From: Croceibacterium selenioxidans
GTDB taxonomy: Bacteria; Pseudomonadota; Alphaproteobacteria; Sphingomonadales; Sphingomonadaceae
Direction of reading: 5' to 3'
DNA: 64,000 nucleotides
Assembly (NCBI RefSeq): GCF_018599195.1
Contig: NZ_JAHFVK010000001.1
Location: forward strand, 558,001-622,000
The notes under the pieces are model-generated. The model searched no databases. It worked only from the letters and a program-made list of their open reading frames with translations, and was not told the DNA's origin. Positions within the stretch are counted from its first letter, which is position 1, and each line of letters starts with the position of its first letter. The translations under genes and the position numbers were made by a program. Of this stretch, positions 11,272-20,203 are shown piece after piece.

Positions 11272-13092
11272 TCAAGCCGCGCGCACGTAACCGAGAAACT
11301 CGTCCACCTGACCCCGCAGGACTTCGGCCTGGCGATGGAGATCGCTGGCCGCATCGAGCACTTGCGCCGCCGCCGCCCCTGTCGAGTCCGCCGTCTCGCT
11401 GACCTGACCCATATTGTAACCGACTTCGTCCGCTCCGGACGCGGCGCGGGCGAGGTTGCTGGCCAGTTCCTTGCTCGCCATCATCTGCTCGTCGACCGAT
11501 TGCGCGATCGCCACGGCACTGCCTTCGAGTAGGTGGACCTGTTCCGCGATCTGGCGCAGCGCGGCGATGCTCTCTCCGGTCGCATGCTGGATCGCCTGAA
11601 TGCGATCCGCCACATCGCCGGTCGCGTCGCTGGTTTGCCTGGCGAGCGCCTTCACCTCTCCCGCCACGACCGCAAAGCCACGCCCGGCCTCACCGCTGCG
11701 CGCCGCCTCGATCGAGGCGTTGAGGGCGAGGAGCGAGGTCCGCTGAGCGATCCCATCGATCATCCCGACAATGGTTTCGATCTCGCCGGTGGAGTTGGCC
11801 AGGGCGGCGACAATAGCGTCGGCTCCCTGGACGATCCGCCGCGCGTCTTGTGCCCTTGCGGCGGAGCTGGCCGCCTGCTGGCTGATCTCGCCGATCGAGG
11901 CCGCGAACTGGTCGCTAACCGATGCGGCGGCGGTCATGCCACCGGTCGACTGCTGGATCGACCGGGAGACGTCACCGGTGACCTGCGCCGATTGGCTGGC
12001 CCTGGCGGCCATAGAACTGGCGGTCAATTCCAGTTGCTTGGACGCGGTGGCGACGCCGCTCACGATGCCACCGACGGTATGCTCGAATTGCGACGCCACC
12101 TCGTGCATCAGCCGAATCCTGCGGTCGCGCTCCATTTCCTGCCGCACGAGCTCCTCACGCGCGGACCGGGCAGCCTCTTCCTGCAAGGTGGCCAAGTCCT
12201 GCGCGCTCTTCCGGAACACCGCGAGCGCTCGCGCCATCTCGCCTATTTCGTCTTCGCGCGCCGTGCCGGGGACGGCGACATGGCGATCGCCTTTGGCGAG
12301 AGCGCTCATCGCGGCGGTTATCTCACGAATCGAATGCGAGGTCGTCCGGGCAACGAAGCGAGCTCCCACGACGGTGACCGCGAGGCCGGCGGCCAGAAGT
12401 GCGACCACGGCCGCGACGAGTTGCCAGCCGAGCCGGGAAACTCTGGCCGTGGTGGACTCCGAGGCTCCGGCCAGCCGCTTCTCGACTCCGCGAGCCTGCT
12501 CGGCCAGTTGCTCGCCGCTGACGTCGATGGCCTTGGCGAGGGCGTCGCCGCTCGCCGACGGACCGTACCGAGCGACCGAGTTCTTGAGCGCGCCGAGTTC
12601 ATTCTCGAACCCGTCGACCTGGTAGCGCAGCCACTCCATCGCCTCGACCGCTTGCGCATCGGTATTGAGCGACCTTTCCCGAGCCAGCTCCAGCCGCTCC
12701 TTGGCCCTGGCGAGCGTTTTCCCAGCTCGCTCGATCTCGTCCCCCTCGCCGGTCGCGGCGTAGCGGGAGGCGTAGTACCGGCTGTCGGCGATGCTCGAAG
12801 TCAGTTCGGCGGAAGCCAGGGCCGCTTCATTGAGGACCCGTGATCGTTCACTGCTGGTGGCGAGTGTGACCATGGCGGCACCGACAGTCAGGCCAAGAAC
12901 GACCAGCAGCAGGGTCATGCCCCCTGCCGCTAGCCCGATACGGGCGGCCAGCGACTGGCGCGCCTGGCGCCAGGGCCGGGCCAGTCGCTCCTTGATCGAA
13001 GCGAGCAAGGCATCGTGCGGTGCGAGCACCACCACGCCGTGCAGGCGCGCGGATGCGGCGCCTGTTTGCGCCGGAACCACCTCGCTCATCAT
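11272..13092 (-). CDS. Methyl-accepting chemotaxis protein
   Basis: The 606-residue receptor has two membrane segments (about 52-78 and 224-246) enclosing a roughly 145-residue periplasmic, helix-rich sensor, then a HAMP domain (about 247-300) and a long cytoplasmic coiled-coil signalling domain. The hairpin tip with [20 protein letters not shown] is the conserved CheA/CheW contact. The periplasmic part, with heptad-like [14 protein letters not shown], resembles four-helix-bundle sensors; the ligand is unknown. No che genes are nearby. The N-terminal ~50 residues before TM1 are unusually long. Confidence 0.93.
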   Translation of the reverse strand: MMSEVVPAQTGAASARLHGVVVLAPHDALLASIKERLARPWRQARQSLAARIGLAAGGMTLLLVVLGLTVGAAMVTLATSSERSRVLNEAALASAELTSSIADSRYYASRYAATGEGDEIERAGKTLARAKERLELARERSLNTDAQAVEAMEWLRYQVDGFENELGALKNSVARYGPSASGDALAKAIDVSGEQLAEQARGVEKRLAGASESTTARVSRLGWQLVAAVVALLAAGLAVTVVGARFVARTTSHSIREITAAMSALAKGDRHVAVPGTAREDEIGEMARALAVFRKSAQDLATLQEEAARSAREELVRQEMERDRRIRLMHEVASQFEHTVGGIVSGVATASKQLELTASSMAARASQSAQVTGDVSRSIQQSTGGMTAAASVSDQFAASIGEISQQAASSAARAQDARRIVQGADAIVAALANSTGEIETIVGMIDGIAQRTSLLALNASIEAARSGEAGRGFAVVAGEVKALARQTSDATGDVADRIQAIQHATGESIAALRQIAEQVHLLEGSAVAIAQSVDEQMMASKELASNLARAASGADEVGYNMGQVSETADSTGAAAAQVLDAASDLHRQAEVLRGQVDEFLGYVRAA

Positions 13093-13186
13093 TGATCCCC
13101 CGGCTTTTGCGTCCCTTAACTAACGGGCGCGCTGGCAGAGGATTGTTACAGAGCCGTGGCAAAGGGTTGCGCGGCGCTTAACCTCT

Positions 13187-13579
13187 TCAGGCCAGCCCCA
13201 GCTTGCTCAGTTCGCGAACCAGGCGGCCGGGCATGACGTCGCCCGAGGTCTCGCCGTCTTCCAGATCTGCGGGCGCATCCGCTTCCTCGAGATAACGCCA
13301 ACCCTGGTGTGCCCGTTTGGCGCGGGGGTGGACCAGGACCAGGCGCGGAGCGAGGCGGATGGTCCATCGCCCATCGGGGCGTTGCTCGAAGCCGCAAATT
13401 TCACTGCGGGCCACGATCGCATGCTCGATGATCCAGTAGAGCGATCCCCCGATCATTTCCTCATGCCTCTTGGGCAGATAGCGCGTCGTCATCAGAGCCT
13501 CCGGCCCGGCCTCGACCCATTGCCTGAGGTTCTCGATGCTGCCCGAACGATAGGCGATCTTGGTCATGCTCAGCGGCAT
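13187..13579 (-). CDS. DUF1489 family protein
   Basis: The 130-residue protein matches what I know of DUF1489, an alphaproteobacterial family: it begins MPLSMTKIAY, contains RYLPKRHEEMIGGSLYWII, then a strand-rich part with WTIRLAPRLVLVHPRAKRAHQGWRYL. No catalytic motif is apparent and no function is established. It starts 6 bases after the mgtE stop on the same strand, so it is probably translated from the mgtE transcript. A second start at 13567 (MTKIAY) is possible. Confidence 0.85.
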   Translation of the reverse strand: MPLSMTKIAYRSGSIENLRQWVEAGPEALMTTRYLPKRHEEMIGGSLYWIIEHAIVARSEICGFEQRPDGRWTIRLAPRLVLVHPRAKRAHQGWRYLEEADAPADLEDGETSGDVMPGRLVRELSKLGLA

Positions 13580-13585
13580 GACAAA

Positions 13586-15031
13586 TCAGTTCACCAATCC
13601 GGTCGCGACCGCCAGCCCCAGGAAGACCAGGAAGCCCATCGAATCCGTCGTCATGGTCACGAAGATCGACGAAGCGATCGCCGGGTCGGCGCGGAACCTC
13701 TCGATAGTCAGCGGGACGACCACGCCGGCCATGCCCGCAATGAGAATGTTGGCCATCATCGCCAGGCCGATCACCAAACCGAGGTGCCATTCGATTCCCG
13801 CCGGTAGTCCAAGGCTCCAGTCGGCGAACAGGATGCTCACCGCCGTGCCCGTCACCAGGGCGAGACTGAGGCCGTTGAGCAAGGCGATCGACAGCTCGCG
13901 CCGCACCGCGCGCCAGCTGTTGCTCGATGTGAGCTGGTTGGTCGCCAGGGCCCGGACGGTCACCGCCAACGTTTGCGTGCCGGCATTTCCGCCGATCCCG
14001 GCAACGATCGGCATCAATACCGCGAGCGTGATGAGTTGGGCCAGGACGCCTTCAAAGCGGTAGATGACGAACGAGGCGACCGAAGCGGTGATGAGGTTCG
14101 CCATCAGCCAGCGAACACGTGCGGAATAGGACTCCCGGATCGGCTCGTTGATGTCGCCTTCGCCCGCGCCGGACAGAAGCATGACGTCCTCGTCAGCCTC
14201 TTCCTGGATGATGTGGACTACGTCGTCGACGGTGATCTGGCCGACCAGCCTGCCGTCCTCGTCGACCACCGCGGCGCTGATCAGGGCGTACTTCTGAAAG
14301 CGCAGAGCGACTTCTTCCTGGTCCATCGTTACCGGGATCAGGGTCTGGTCACGCTTCATTACGTCCGCCAGCGGGATCTGCCGCGGAGTGCGCAGGATCC
14401 AGCTGAGCTGACAGGTGCCCACCGGCTTGTGCGTGTGGTCGACGATGAACACTTCCCAGAACTCGGTGGTGAGCTCGTCATGCTCGCGCAGATAGTCGAT
14501 CAGGTCGCCCACGCTGAGGTGTTCGGGCACCGCCACCAGCTCGCGCTGCATCAGGCGGCCGGCGGACTCTTCGGGGTAGGACAACGCGCTTTCGATGGCC
14601 GCGCGGTCTTCCGGCTCCATTTCCGCGAGAATGGCGCGCTGGTCTTCGGGCTCGAGGTCCTCGATCAACTGGACGGCGTCGTCAGTGTCGAGTTGCTCGG
14701 CGATCTCGGCCACGGCAGAGGCGGGCAGGGCCTCCATCATGTCGTCGCGGACGTAGTCGTTGAGTTCGGCGATGACCTCGCCGGTCAGCAGATCGGTGAT
14801 GGCGGCGGCGAGGCGACGGCGCTGGTCACGTTCGAGCAATTCGAACAAGTCGGCGATGTCGGCTGGGTGGAGTGGTTCCACCAGCTCGTAGGCGCGGCTC
14901 TCGTCGCCCTGGTCGAGCGCTTCGATCACGGCGTTGACGAACTGCGGCTTCAACCGATTCTCCTCGTCGAGCTCGGCACCATCCTCGCGGGGTGCCTCCT
15001 GTTCCAGCTCGGTGAGATCCTGTTCGGCCAT
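13586..15031 (-). CDS. mgtE: Magnesium transporter MgtE
   Basis: MgtE is a Mg2+-gated inner membrane channel. The 481-residue protein shows the acidic MgtE_N superhelical domain (about 30-150, with ELLERDQRRRL and LIEDLEPEDQRAILAEMEPEDR), a pair of CBS domains (about 155-280, with VGQITVDDVVHIIQEEADED) and a C-terminal channel of about five helices with the conserved NAGTQTLAVTVRAL segment. Length and order are normal. DUF1489 follows at once. The cyclophilin gene starts divergently 99 bases away. Confidence 0.96.
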   Translation of the reverse strand: MAEQDLTELEQEAPREDGAELDEENRLKPQFVNAVIEALDQGDESRAYELVEPLHPADIADLFELLERDQRRRLAAAITDLLTGEVIAELNDYVRDDMMEALPASAVAEIAEQLDTDDAVQLIEDLEPEDQRAILAEMEPEDRAAIESALSYPEESAGRLMQRELVAVPEHLSVGDLIDYLREHDELTTEFWEVFIVDHTHKPVGTCQLSWILRTPRQIPLADVMKRDQTLIPVTMDQEEVALRFQKYALISAAVVDEDGRLVGQITVDDVVHIIQEEADEDVMLLSGAGEGDINEPIRESYSARVRWLMANLITASVASFVIYRFEGVLAQLITLAVLMPIVAGIGGNAGTQTLAVTVRALATNQLTSSNSWRAVRRELSIALLNGLSLALVTGTAVSILFADWSLGLPAGIEWHLGLVIGLAMMANILIAGMAGVVVPLTIERFRADPAIASSIFVTMTTDSMGFLVFLGLAVATGLVN

Positions 15032-15130
15032 GATTCGGCCCTATTCTCGTAGGCCGCAAAAGCAAAGCGGGCGGGTGACATCCTTGGCTATAAGCTTATA
15101 TCCCGCCCACAACTTTCAGGAGATACCCTC

Positions 15131-15595
15131 ATGGCCGACGAAAAGCTGACCTTTACTCTCGATACTGGCGACGGGGAGGCCAGGGATGTCGTGATCAAGC
15201 TACGGCCTGATCTCGCGCCCGGTCATGTCGAGCGGATCACCGATCTCGCGAAGGAAGGCTTTTACGACGGCGTCGTGTTCCACCGCGTGATCCCGGGCTT
15301 CATGGCCCAGGGCGGCGACCCGACCGGAACGGGCATGGGCGGTTCCGACCGACCCGACATCAAGGCCGAATTCAACGCCGAACCGCACGTGCGTGGAACC
15401 TGCTCGATGGCGCGGACCCAAGTGCCCGACAGCGCCAACAGCCAGTTCTTCATCTGCTTCGACGATGCCCGCTTCCTCGACAAGCAGTACACCGTCTGGG
15501 GCCAGGTCGAGAGCGGCATGGAACACATCGACGCGCTGCCCAAGGGCGAGCCGCCGCGGCAGCCCGGCAAGATCGTCAAAGCGACGGTTAGCTGA
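15131..15595 (+). CDS. ppiB: Cyclophilin-type peptidyl-prolyl cis-trans isomerase
   Basis: The 154-residue protein is a compact single-domain cyclophilin without a signal peptide, so cytoplasmic like PpiB. It carries FHRVIPGFMAQGGDPTGTG with the catalytic Arg and the active-site Phe/Met/Gln, plus NSQFFICFDDARFLDKQYTVWG. It catalyses proline isomerisation in protein folding. An AGGAGA site precedes the ATG and TATAAG at 15089-15094 could be part of its promoter. Confidence 0.95.
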   Translation: MADEKLTFTLDTGDGEARDVVIKLRPDLAPGHVERITDLAKEGFYDGVVFHRVIPGFMAQGGDPTGTGMGGSDRPDIKAEFNAEPHVRGTCSMARTQVPDSANSQFFICFDDARFLDKQYTVWGQVESGMEHIDALPKGEPPRQPGKIVKATVS

Positions 15596-15605
15596 AACAA
15601 AAAAA

Positions 15606-15625
15606 GGGGCGCCGGAAGGCGCCCC
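15606..15625. terminator. Rho-independent terminator between convergent genes
   Basis: GGGGCGCC and GGCGCCCC are separated by GGAA. On the minus strand the stem is followed by a T-run interrupted once (complement of aaacaaaaaaa), making it a strong terminator for the 15651 gene. On the plus strand it is followed by TTCT and may also end ppiB. Confidence 0.85.
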
Positions 15626-15650
15626 TTCTACATTCGGCTAAGACCCGCGC

Positions 15651-16652
15651 CTACTCCTGCTCCCTCGTCGGAGCGACGTTGCGGTACTGGATGTACCACT
15701 TGCCATCGACCTTCACGAGATCGTCCACGCCCTGGCCCGCCGCGGCCATCACCGGGGCCGTGGGGCTACCGAGGGCGCCACCGGTGCCGAACACGGTCTG
15801 GTGATAGTAGTGATAGCGGGCAGTCGTCGGTCCGGTGAACTCGAGCCACTGGTTCATCGTGAAGTGGTGCATCTTCCCGATCGTCGCGCCTTCGGCCCGG
15901 CGCTTGTCTTGCCCGGCGACGAGGTCGGTGATCATCTTGCGCAAGGCGTCGTGGCCCTTGACCTGCCCGAACGCGCCGTCCGGGGTGAAGTTGGCGGCGT
16001 AGGCCTCGGCATCGTAGTGATCGAGCGAGCGGTCGTAGCGCCACATCAGGGCGTTGATGGCCGCTCGGTCTTCGTCGGTTCCGAGATAAGGCGCCGAGGC
16101 CGCGGCCTGGGGCGCCGGGCCCGTCGGAAGGGTCGCCGGGTCCCAATGCTCGTCGGCCTTGCCGTCAACGAAGCGCCAGGTGTCGAACCAGGTGGTGGTG
16201 TAGCTCTGGCTCGGATCGTCGGCGTACGGAACGATGCGCTTGGTAAGGATGGTGACGTAGTCCCCTTCGGCCATCACCGCGACGACCGCGTTGGGATCGT
16301 TGGCGCTCAGGTTGGGGCAGGGAACCGTCGGAGTGCGCTTGGCTACATTGAGGAAGTAGTCCTGCACGCCCTTCAGGCCCGAGGCGGCCACAGGGTTGTG
16401 CTGAATATAGCGATCGGTCAGCCATTCGCCGGCGCGAGCCCATTCGTTGCACTTGAGCAGTTCACGCTGAATACGCAGCGCTGCCTGCTTGTTGCGATGG
16501 AGCTTGCGGTCCGGGCTGGTGAACAGCGATTCCGGGTCGGGGTGGCCGACGACCGGGTCGCTCAGGGCCCGCATCTGGGCAAAGGCAGTGGTCGGGGCGA
16601 TCGCTGGACTGAGCGTCAGCGCAGCGGCCAACAAAGCGAACTTCATTTGCAC
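15651..16652 (-). CDS. Secreted protein with two SnoaL/NTF2-like domains
   Basis: The 333-residue protein has a signal peptide (KFALLAAALTLSPAIAPTTAFA) and two NTF2-like units in tandem: about 45-170 (NEWARAGEWLTDRYIQHNPVAASGLKG-type, as in SnoaL-like polyketide cyclases) and about 190-325 (INALMWRYDRSLDHYDAEAYAANFTPDGAF). Single domains of this fold bind small hydrophobic ligands, and some are isomerases or dehydratases. The fused arrangement and export suggest a periplasmic role, substrate unknown. The start may be GTG 16652, best placed after AGGAAACACC, or ATG 16646. It lies 57 bases downstream of a LysR gene on the same strand. Confidence 0.78.
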   Translation of the reverse strand: MQMKFALLAAALTLSPAIAPTTAFAQMRALSDPVVGHPDPESLFTSPDRKLHRNKQAALRIQRELLKCNEWARAGEWLTDRYIQHNPVAASGLKGVQDYFLNVAKRTPTVPCPNLSANDPNAVVAVMAEGDYVTILTKRIVPYADDPSQSYTTTWFDTWRFVDGKADEHWDPATLPTGPAPQAAASAPYLGTDEDRAAINALMWRYDRSLDHYDAEAYAANFTPDGAFGQVKGHDALRKMITDLVAGQDKRRAEGATIGKMHHFTMNQWLEFTGPTTARYHYYHQTVFGTGGALGSPTAPVMAAAGQGVDDLVKVDGKWYIQYRNVAPTREQE

Positions 16653-16709
16653 GGTGTTTCCTCTCCTGAACCTCCCGGCGCTTCTTGGCCGGTGAATGGC
16701 GGCAATATC

Positions 16710-17588
16710 CTACAGTCCTGCTTCCACGAGCCAATCATGAAATAGGCGCACGGGCCGGCTGTCGAGATCGACGGGCCGGCAGACGAACCAGTAACTATAG
16801 GGGCTGTCGATACGGATGTCGTAAAGCTTGGCAAGACGGGGGTCGTTGTTCCGCTTCAGGTGATCGTCGTGCATCACGGCAATACCCAGGCCCTGGGCGG
16901 CGGCTTCGAGGATGAGCTGCCCGGAATCGTAGTGGTCGATCGCCTGCGGCTGCAGCCCCTGAAAACCGAGCGCGGATTTCCACGCGTCGAAGCTCAGCGG
17001 CATGTCGGTATGGATCAGGAAGGTCTGCTTGCTTAGCGCCTTGATGTCGGGAGCCGGCCCCAGCTCGTCGGCCAGGGTGCGGCTGCAGATGGCGTGGACC
17101 GTGTTCTGGTCCAGCTGCACCGAATGAAAGCCGGGGCCGGGATCGGTCGTGAGCAGTATTGCGGCGTCGAGGGTATCGCCGACCCGGTCGATCAGGTGTG
17201 GGCCGGTGTCGATGTCGATGTGCAATCGCGGATGGAGACCGCGTAGCTCGGGGAGCCGGGGAAACAGCCGCTGCGTGCCGAAAAGCGGAAGGACGCCCAG
17301 CCGCAGGCGCAGGAGCTGCAGGTTCTCCGATTGTGCCTGCACGGCCACGGCCAGCGCTTCCAGGTGGGGCGCGACGTTGTCGTAGAATTGCCGGCCTTCT
17401 TCTGTCAGTCGCATGGTCTGGCCGGTGCGCGAGAACAGTTTGCGGCCGGTGAACTCCTCGAGGTTGCCGATACGCCGCGAAAGCGCCGACGGGCTTAGGC
17501 CAAGCTCGTTCGCCGCCGCCCGCGCCGATCCGAGACGGACGACGCGCACGAACGCTTCAAGCGCACGAAGAGGAGGAAGACGGCGCAT
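16710..17588 (-). CDS. LysR-family transcriptional regulator (GcvA-like)
   Basis: The protein has the LysR N-terminal helix-turn-helix, LPPLRALEAFVRVVRLGS followed by ANELGLSPSALSRRIGNLEE, and a C-terminal periplasmic-binding-like effector domain. The opening RRLPPLRALEAF is typical of the GcvA-like subgroup. It is encoded directly upstream of the double-NTF2 gene on the same strand, which could be its target, but no effector can be read from sequence. Start taken at ATG 17588; the TTG at 17591 is less likely. Confidence 0.88.
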   Translation of the reverse strand: MRRLPPLRALEAFVRVVRLGSARAAANELGLSPSALSRRIGNLEEFTGRKLFSRTGQTMRLTEEGRQFYDNVAPHLEALAVAVQAQSENLQLLRLRLGVLPLFGTQRLFPRLPELRGLHPRLHIDIDTGPHLIDRVGDTLDAAILLTTDPGPGFHSVQLDQNTVHAICSRTLADELGPAPDIKALSKQTFLIHTDMPLSFDAWKSALGFQGLQPQAIDHYDSGQLILEAAAQGLGIAVMHDDHLKRNNDPRLAKLYDIRIDSPYSYWFVCRPVDLDSRPVRLFHDWLVEAGL

Positions 17589-17591
17589 CAA

Positions 17592-17912
17592 TGCTTCTGT
17601 TCAGAAAAATGCAACTGGTGTCGAGCCGTATTGGCAGCAAGTTGAGGAAAAAGATGAACTGAAATGCAAAGTGTTCGAAATCATGCCTCTCCCAAGCCCG
17701 GCCCCGTGGCCCTGGCGCCTTTCCGTTTTGTCATGCCGAAGTTTTCGCAGCCCCATCGCCCCGTTCTCCCGGATCTTACCCGTAAAGCGAGGTCCGGGTG
17801 TACTACAGTTGAACGGCAGCGCTTCGCTTGAGGTGTCCGCACGGCGACGGCCGAGGCCGGACCTGAACTCTGTCGTGGGAGAGGGCTGCCTGGGCAGCTT
17901 GGCGCGCTCCGT
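17592..17912. other. Gene-free 321-base region upstream of the LysR gene
   Basis: The part next to the LysR gene is relatively AT-rich (17600-17690) and probably holds its promoter and an autoregulatory LysR site. The remainder is GC-rich with a short GGCTGCC/GGCAGC hairpin near 17885-17899 that may end the corC transcript. I see no gene or RNA in it. Confidence 0.4.
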
Positions 17913-18842
17913 TCACTCCTCGACTTCAGCTTCGGCTTCGTCAGGTTGATGTAAACGCAACCGAGTGACGTGGGTTTCGTCGCCGCCGGTCACTTCGATG
18001 CACCATCCGCTAGGGTGGCGCAGGACAGCTCCGACCTCGGGAACCTGCTCCGCCAGAATTGTCGCGAGGCCGCCGAGCGTGTCGACCGCTTCGTCGACCT
18101 CGGCTATGCGCGGATCTCCTACAGCGCGGGCCACGTCGTCGAGCTCAGCCCGGGCATCGACATCCCACATGCCGTCGCCGATCGGCACTACGAGCTCGAT
18201 TGGAGCGTCGTCGTGTTCGTCTTCAATGTTGCCGACGATCTCTTCGACGAGGTCCTCGATGGTGATGATCCCGTCGGTGCCGGAGAATTCGTCCACCACG
18301 ATGGCCAAGTGAATCCGGCGAGAACGCATGTCGGCCAACACGTCGAGCGCTCCGCGCGCCTGCGGCACGTAGAGCGGTTGGCGCATCAGCGTTGTCCAGT
18401 CGGCAGGCGGCGGCGTACCGTTCGCGAGAAACGGAAACACGTCCTTGAGGTGCATCATGCCGATCACCTGGTCGAGCGTTTCGCGGTAGACCGGAAGACG
18501 CGAATGCCCATGCTCGGCAAACAGGCCGACGAGCTCGTCCCAGCTGGCATCCGCCGAAACCGCGATGATTTCACCCCGCGGGATCGCCACGTCGTCGGCG
18601 TCATGTTCGCTGAAGTGCAACAGGTTGCGGAGCATGGTGAGCTCCGCTGGCGACATGTCGCTCTTGGAAGGCCGGTCGTCCCCGGCGGACTGCTCATCTT
18701 CGTGCTCGTCGAGCGCTTCCTCGATCTGCGCCCGCAGCGAGGTTTCGCCTTCGTCGAAAAAGCTCCGGATCGCGTGCCAGAGCCCGCGTCTACTGTCCGC
18801 GTCTCCTGTACTGGATTCGCCCGGTCTTGAATTATCGGGCAT
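17913..18842 (-). CDS. corC: CorC/hemolysin-family protein with CBS pair
   Basis: The product of about 309 residues has an acidic N-terminus, a CBS pair (about 80-205, with PRGEIIAVSADASWDELVGL and HLKDVFPFLANG), the strand VVDEFSGTDGIITIEDLVEEIVGNIEDEHD, and a C-terminal transporter-associated (CorC_HlyC) domain. In proteobacteria CorC is linked to Mg2+/Co2+ efflux and membrane quality. It lacks the DUF21 membrane domain, as usual for CorC. ATG 18842 (MPDNSRPGES) overlaps the ybeY stop by 11 bases. The frequent downstream lnt gene is absent. Confidence 0.9.
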   Translation of the reverse strand: MPDNSRPGESSTGDADSRRGLWHAIRSFFDEGETSLRAQIEEALDEHEDEQSAGDDRPSKSDMSPAELTMLRNLLHFSEHDADDVAIPRGEIIAVSADASWDELVGLFAEHGHSRLPVYRETLDQVIGMMHLKDVFPFLANGTPPPADWTTLMRQPLYVPQARGALDVLADMRSRRIHLAIVVDEFSGTDGIITIEDLVEEIVGNIEDEHDDAPIELVVPIGDGMWDVDARAELDDVARAVGDPRIAEVDEAVDTLGGLATILAEQVPEVGAVLRHPSGWCIEVTGGDETHVTRLRLHQPDEAEAEVEE

Positions 18843-19353
18843 CGCCCTCTTGCTTTCCTTTTTCCATGTCGCGGTCCCCATATGGGTCAGCGATACCGCA
18901 AATCGCAAGCGCCTTTATTTCCAGCGTCTCCATGGCATCGGCGTCGGCGGGAGAAATCTCGTGGTCGTATCCGGCAAGATGCAGCAGGCCGTGCACGATC
19001 AGATGGCTCGCGTGAGCTTCCAGCGACACGCCCTTTTCCAGGGCCTCACGTGCGCAAGTCTCGTGGGCGAGGGCGATGTCACCGAGCAGTTCCGGGGGGC
19101 CCGTGTGCCCGAGCTCAAGCAGACCCTGCCGCTCAAGCATCGGGAAGGATAGGACATTGGTGGGCTTGTCCCGCTGTCGCCAGTCGCGATTGAGTTCGTG
19201 GATTTCCCCATCGGACGTGAACAGGAGACTGGCCGACAAGCGTTTGTTGGCCAGTTCGGGCGCCACCGCCGCGGCAGCCTCTGCCGCGCGAGATGCCAAT
19301 ACTTCCCACCGGCCTTCCGGCCAGGGCTCTTCGATATCGATCTCGAGCTCCAT
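18832..19353 (-). CDS. ybeY: Endoribonuclease YbeY (rRNA maturation factor)
   Basis: YbeY is a zinc-dependent single-strand RNase that helps mature the 16S rRNA 3' end and control 70S quality. The 173-residue protein has the family's metal motif HLIVHGLLHLAGYDHE (HX3HX5H) and the upstream NRDWRQRDKPTNVLSFPM. The ATG overlaps the stop of the upstream nucleotidyltransferase gene (TGATG) and its own 3' end overlaps corC, so this is a coupled chain. Confidence 0.95.
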   Translation of the reverse strand: MELEIDIEEPWPEGRWEVLASRAAEAAAAVAPELANKRLSASLLFTSDGEIHELNRDWRQRDKPTNVLSFPMLERQGLLELGHTGPPELLGDIALAHETCAREALEKGVSLEAHASHLIVHGLLHLAGYDHEISPADADAMETLEIKALAICGIADPYGDRDMEKGKQEGDAR

Positions 19354-20165
19354 CAGGCGGCGAGGTCGGGCGCGCCTTTGGCGCGCAGCAACCTTTCGGC
19401 CACGAGATGACTAAACTCGGTGTCGACGTCGATTGCCAGTTTTCCGTCATCGACTATCTGAACGGCGATCTTCTTCCCAAAGCGGGCGGACACGCGCGAG
19501 AGCATCCGTTTCACGTTGAAGAGGCCGAGCCTGAAGCCGATCAGGTTGGACAGGCCGAAGGCCGAGATGAAGCGCTTCGGAAACTTGAGGAACTGGCCGC
19601 CACCCCGGAATATCTCGCCCACCTTCTTGGCCGAGGCGTCCTTCATCCAGAAGGAATTGCAGCCCGAAAACTCTCCGTCACGGAATTTCCAGAAGCGCGG
19701 CTGGCCCTCTGAGTGGGCAGCCAGAATATCCTCCTTACGCGCGAACATGGCGGCGCAGTCGGCACCTTCAGCCAGCGCAAACTCATGGAAGCCGCGCAGC
19801 GCCTCGGGCGTCATGAGCACGTTGTCGCCAGTCGTGACGAGTACAGGGTATTTAACAACGGTCGTGGCCGCGAACACGCTCTCCAGAAGGTTGTGCGCAG
19901 CGGCAACCACCTTCAGCCGACCGGCCTCAAAGAAGCGGCGCGCCTCCGGCTCGTTATCGAGCGCGTGGGGGTCATTGATCGAAACGATAATCGGGGCGGT
20001 GGGGAAGGCGGCATCGACCGCGTCCAGCACGTAGCCGATCAACGGCCGGCCCAGCAGCGGGACCAGGCACTTGTGTTCGATCCCGTACTTAGCGGCGAGG
20101 GGGTCGACTTTACCGAGTCGCTGGCCAGCCAGAATCAAGACTGTGGGAACGGGCTCTGACGCCAT
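19353..20165 (-). CDS. NTP-transferase-like protein inserted between phoH and ybeY
   Basis: The 270-residue protein resembles MobA/GlmU-type nucleotidyltransferases: a first strand LILAGQRLGKVDPLA, then HKCLVPLLGRPLIGYVLDAVDAA, and the metal-site segment VTTGDNVLMTPEAL. The usual LAGGxGTRM loop is altered, so sugar-nucleotide or molybdopterin activity cannot be assumed. The C-terminal ~100 residues (RFISAFGLSNLIGFRLGLFNVKRM) include an amphipathic region that might touch membrane. Its position between phoH and ybeY, normally adjacent genes, and its TGATG overlap with ybeY suggest co-expression with this block. Function unknown. Confidence 0.75.
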   Translation of the reverse strand: MASEPVPTVLILAGQRLGKVDPLAAKYGIEHKCLVPLLGRPLIGYVLDAVDAAFPTAPIIVSINDPHALDNEPEARRFFEAGRLKVVAAAHNLLESVFAATTVVKYPVLVTTGDNVLMTPEALRGFHEFALAEGADCAAMFARKEDILAAHSEGQPRFWKFRDGEFSGCNSFWMKDASAKKVGEIFRGGGQFLKFPKRFISAFGLSNLIGFRLGLFNVKRMLSRVSARFGKKIAVQIVDDGKLAIDVDTEFSHLVAERLLRAKGAPDLAA

Positions 20166-20203
20166 ATCGACTTCGCTCTGCTTCCTACCCCAGACGGAAG
20201 AGC

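Noticed and set aside
10927-11532. 201-codon open frame over the candidate RNA and the chemoreceptor 3' end
   Set aside because: No ribosome site, low-complexity product, and it runs antisense into the chemoreceptor signalling domain.
11533-12843. 436-codon plus-strand frame over the chemoreceptor gene
   Set aside because: Antisense shadow of the receptor, which has clear HAMP and signalling-tip motifs.
18832-18908. Longer N-terminus for CorC starting at 18908
   Set aside because: It would be encoded entirely inside ybeY; ATG 18842 gives the usual small overlap.
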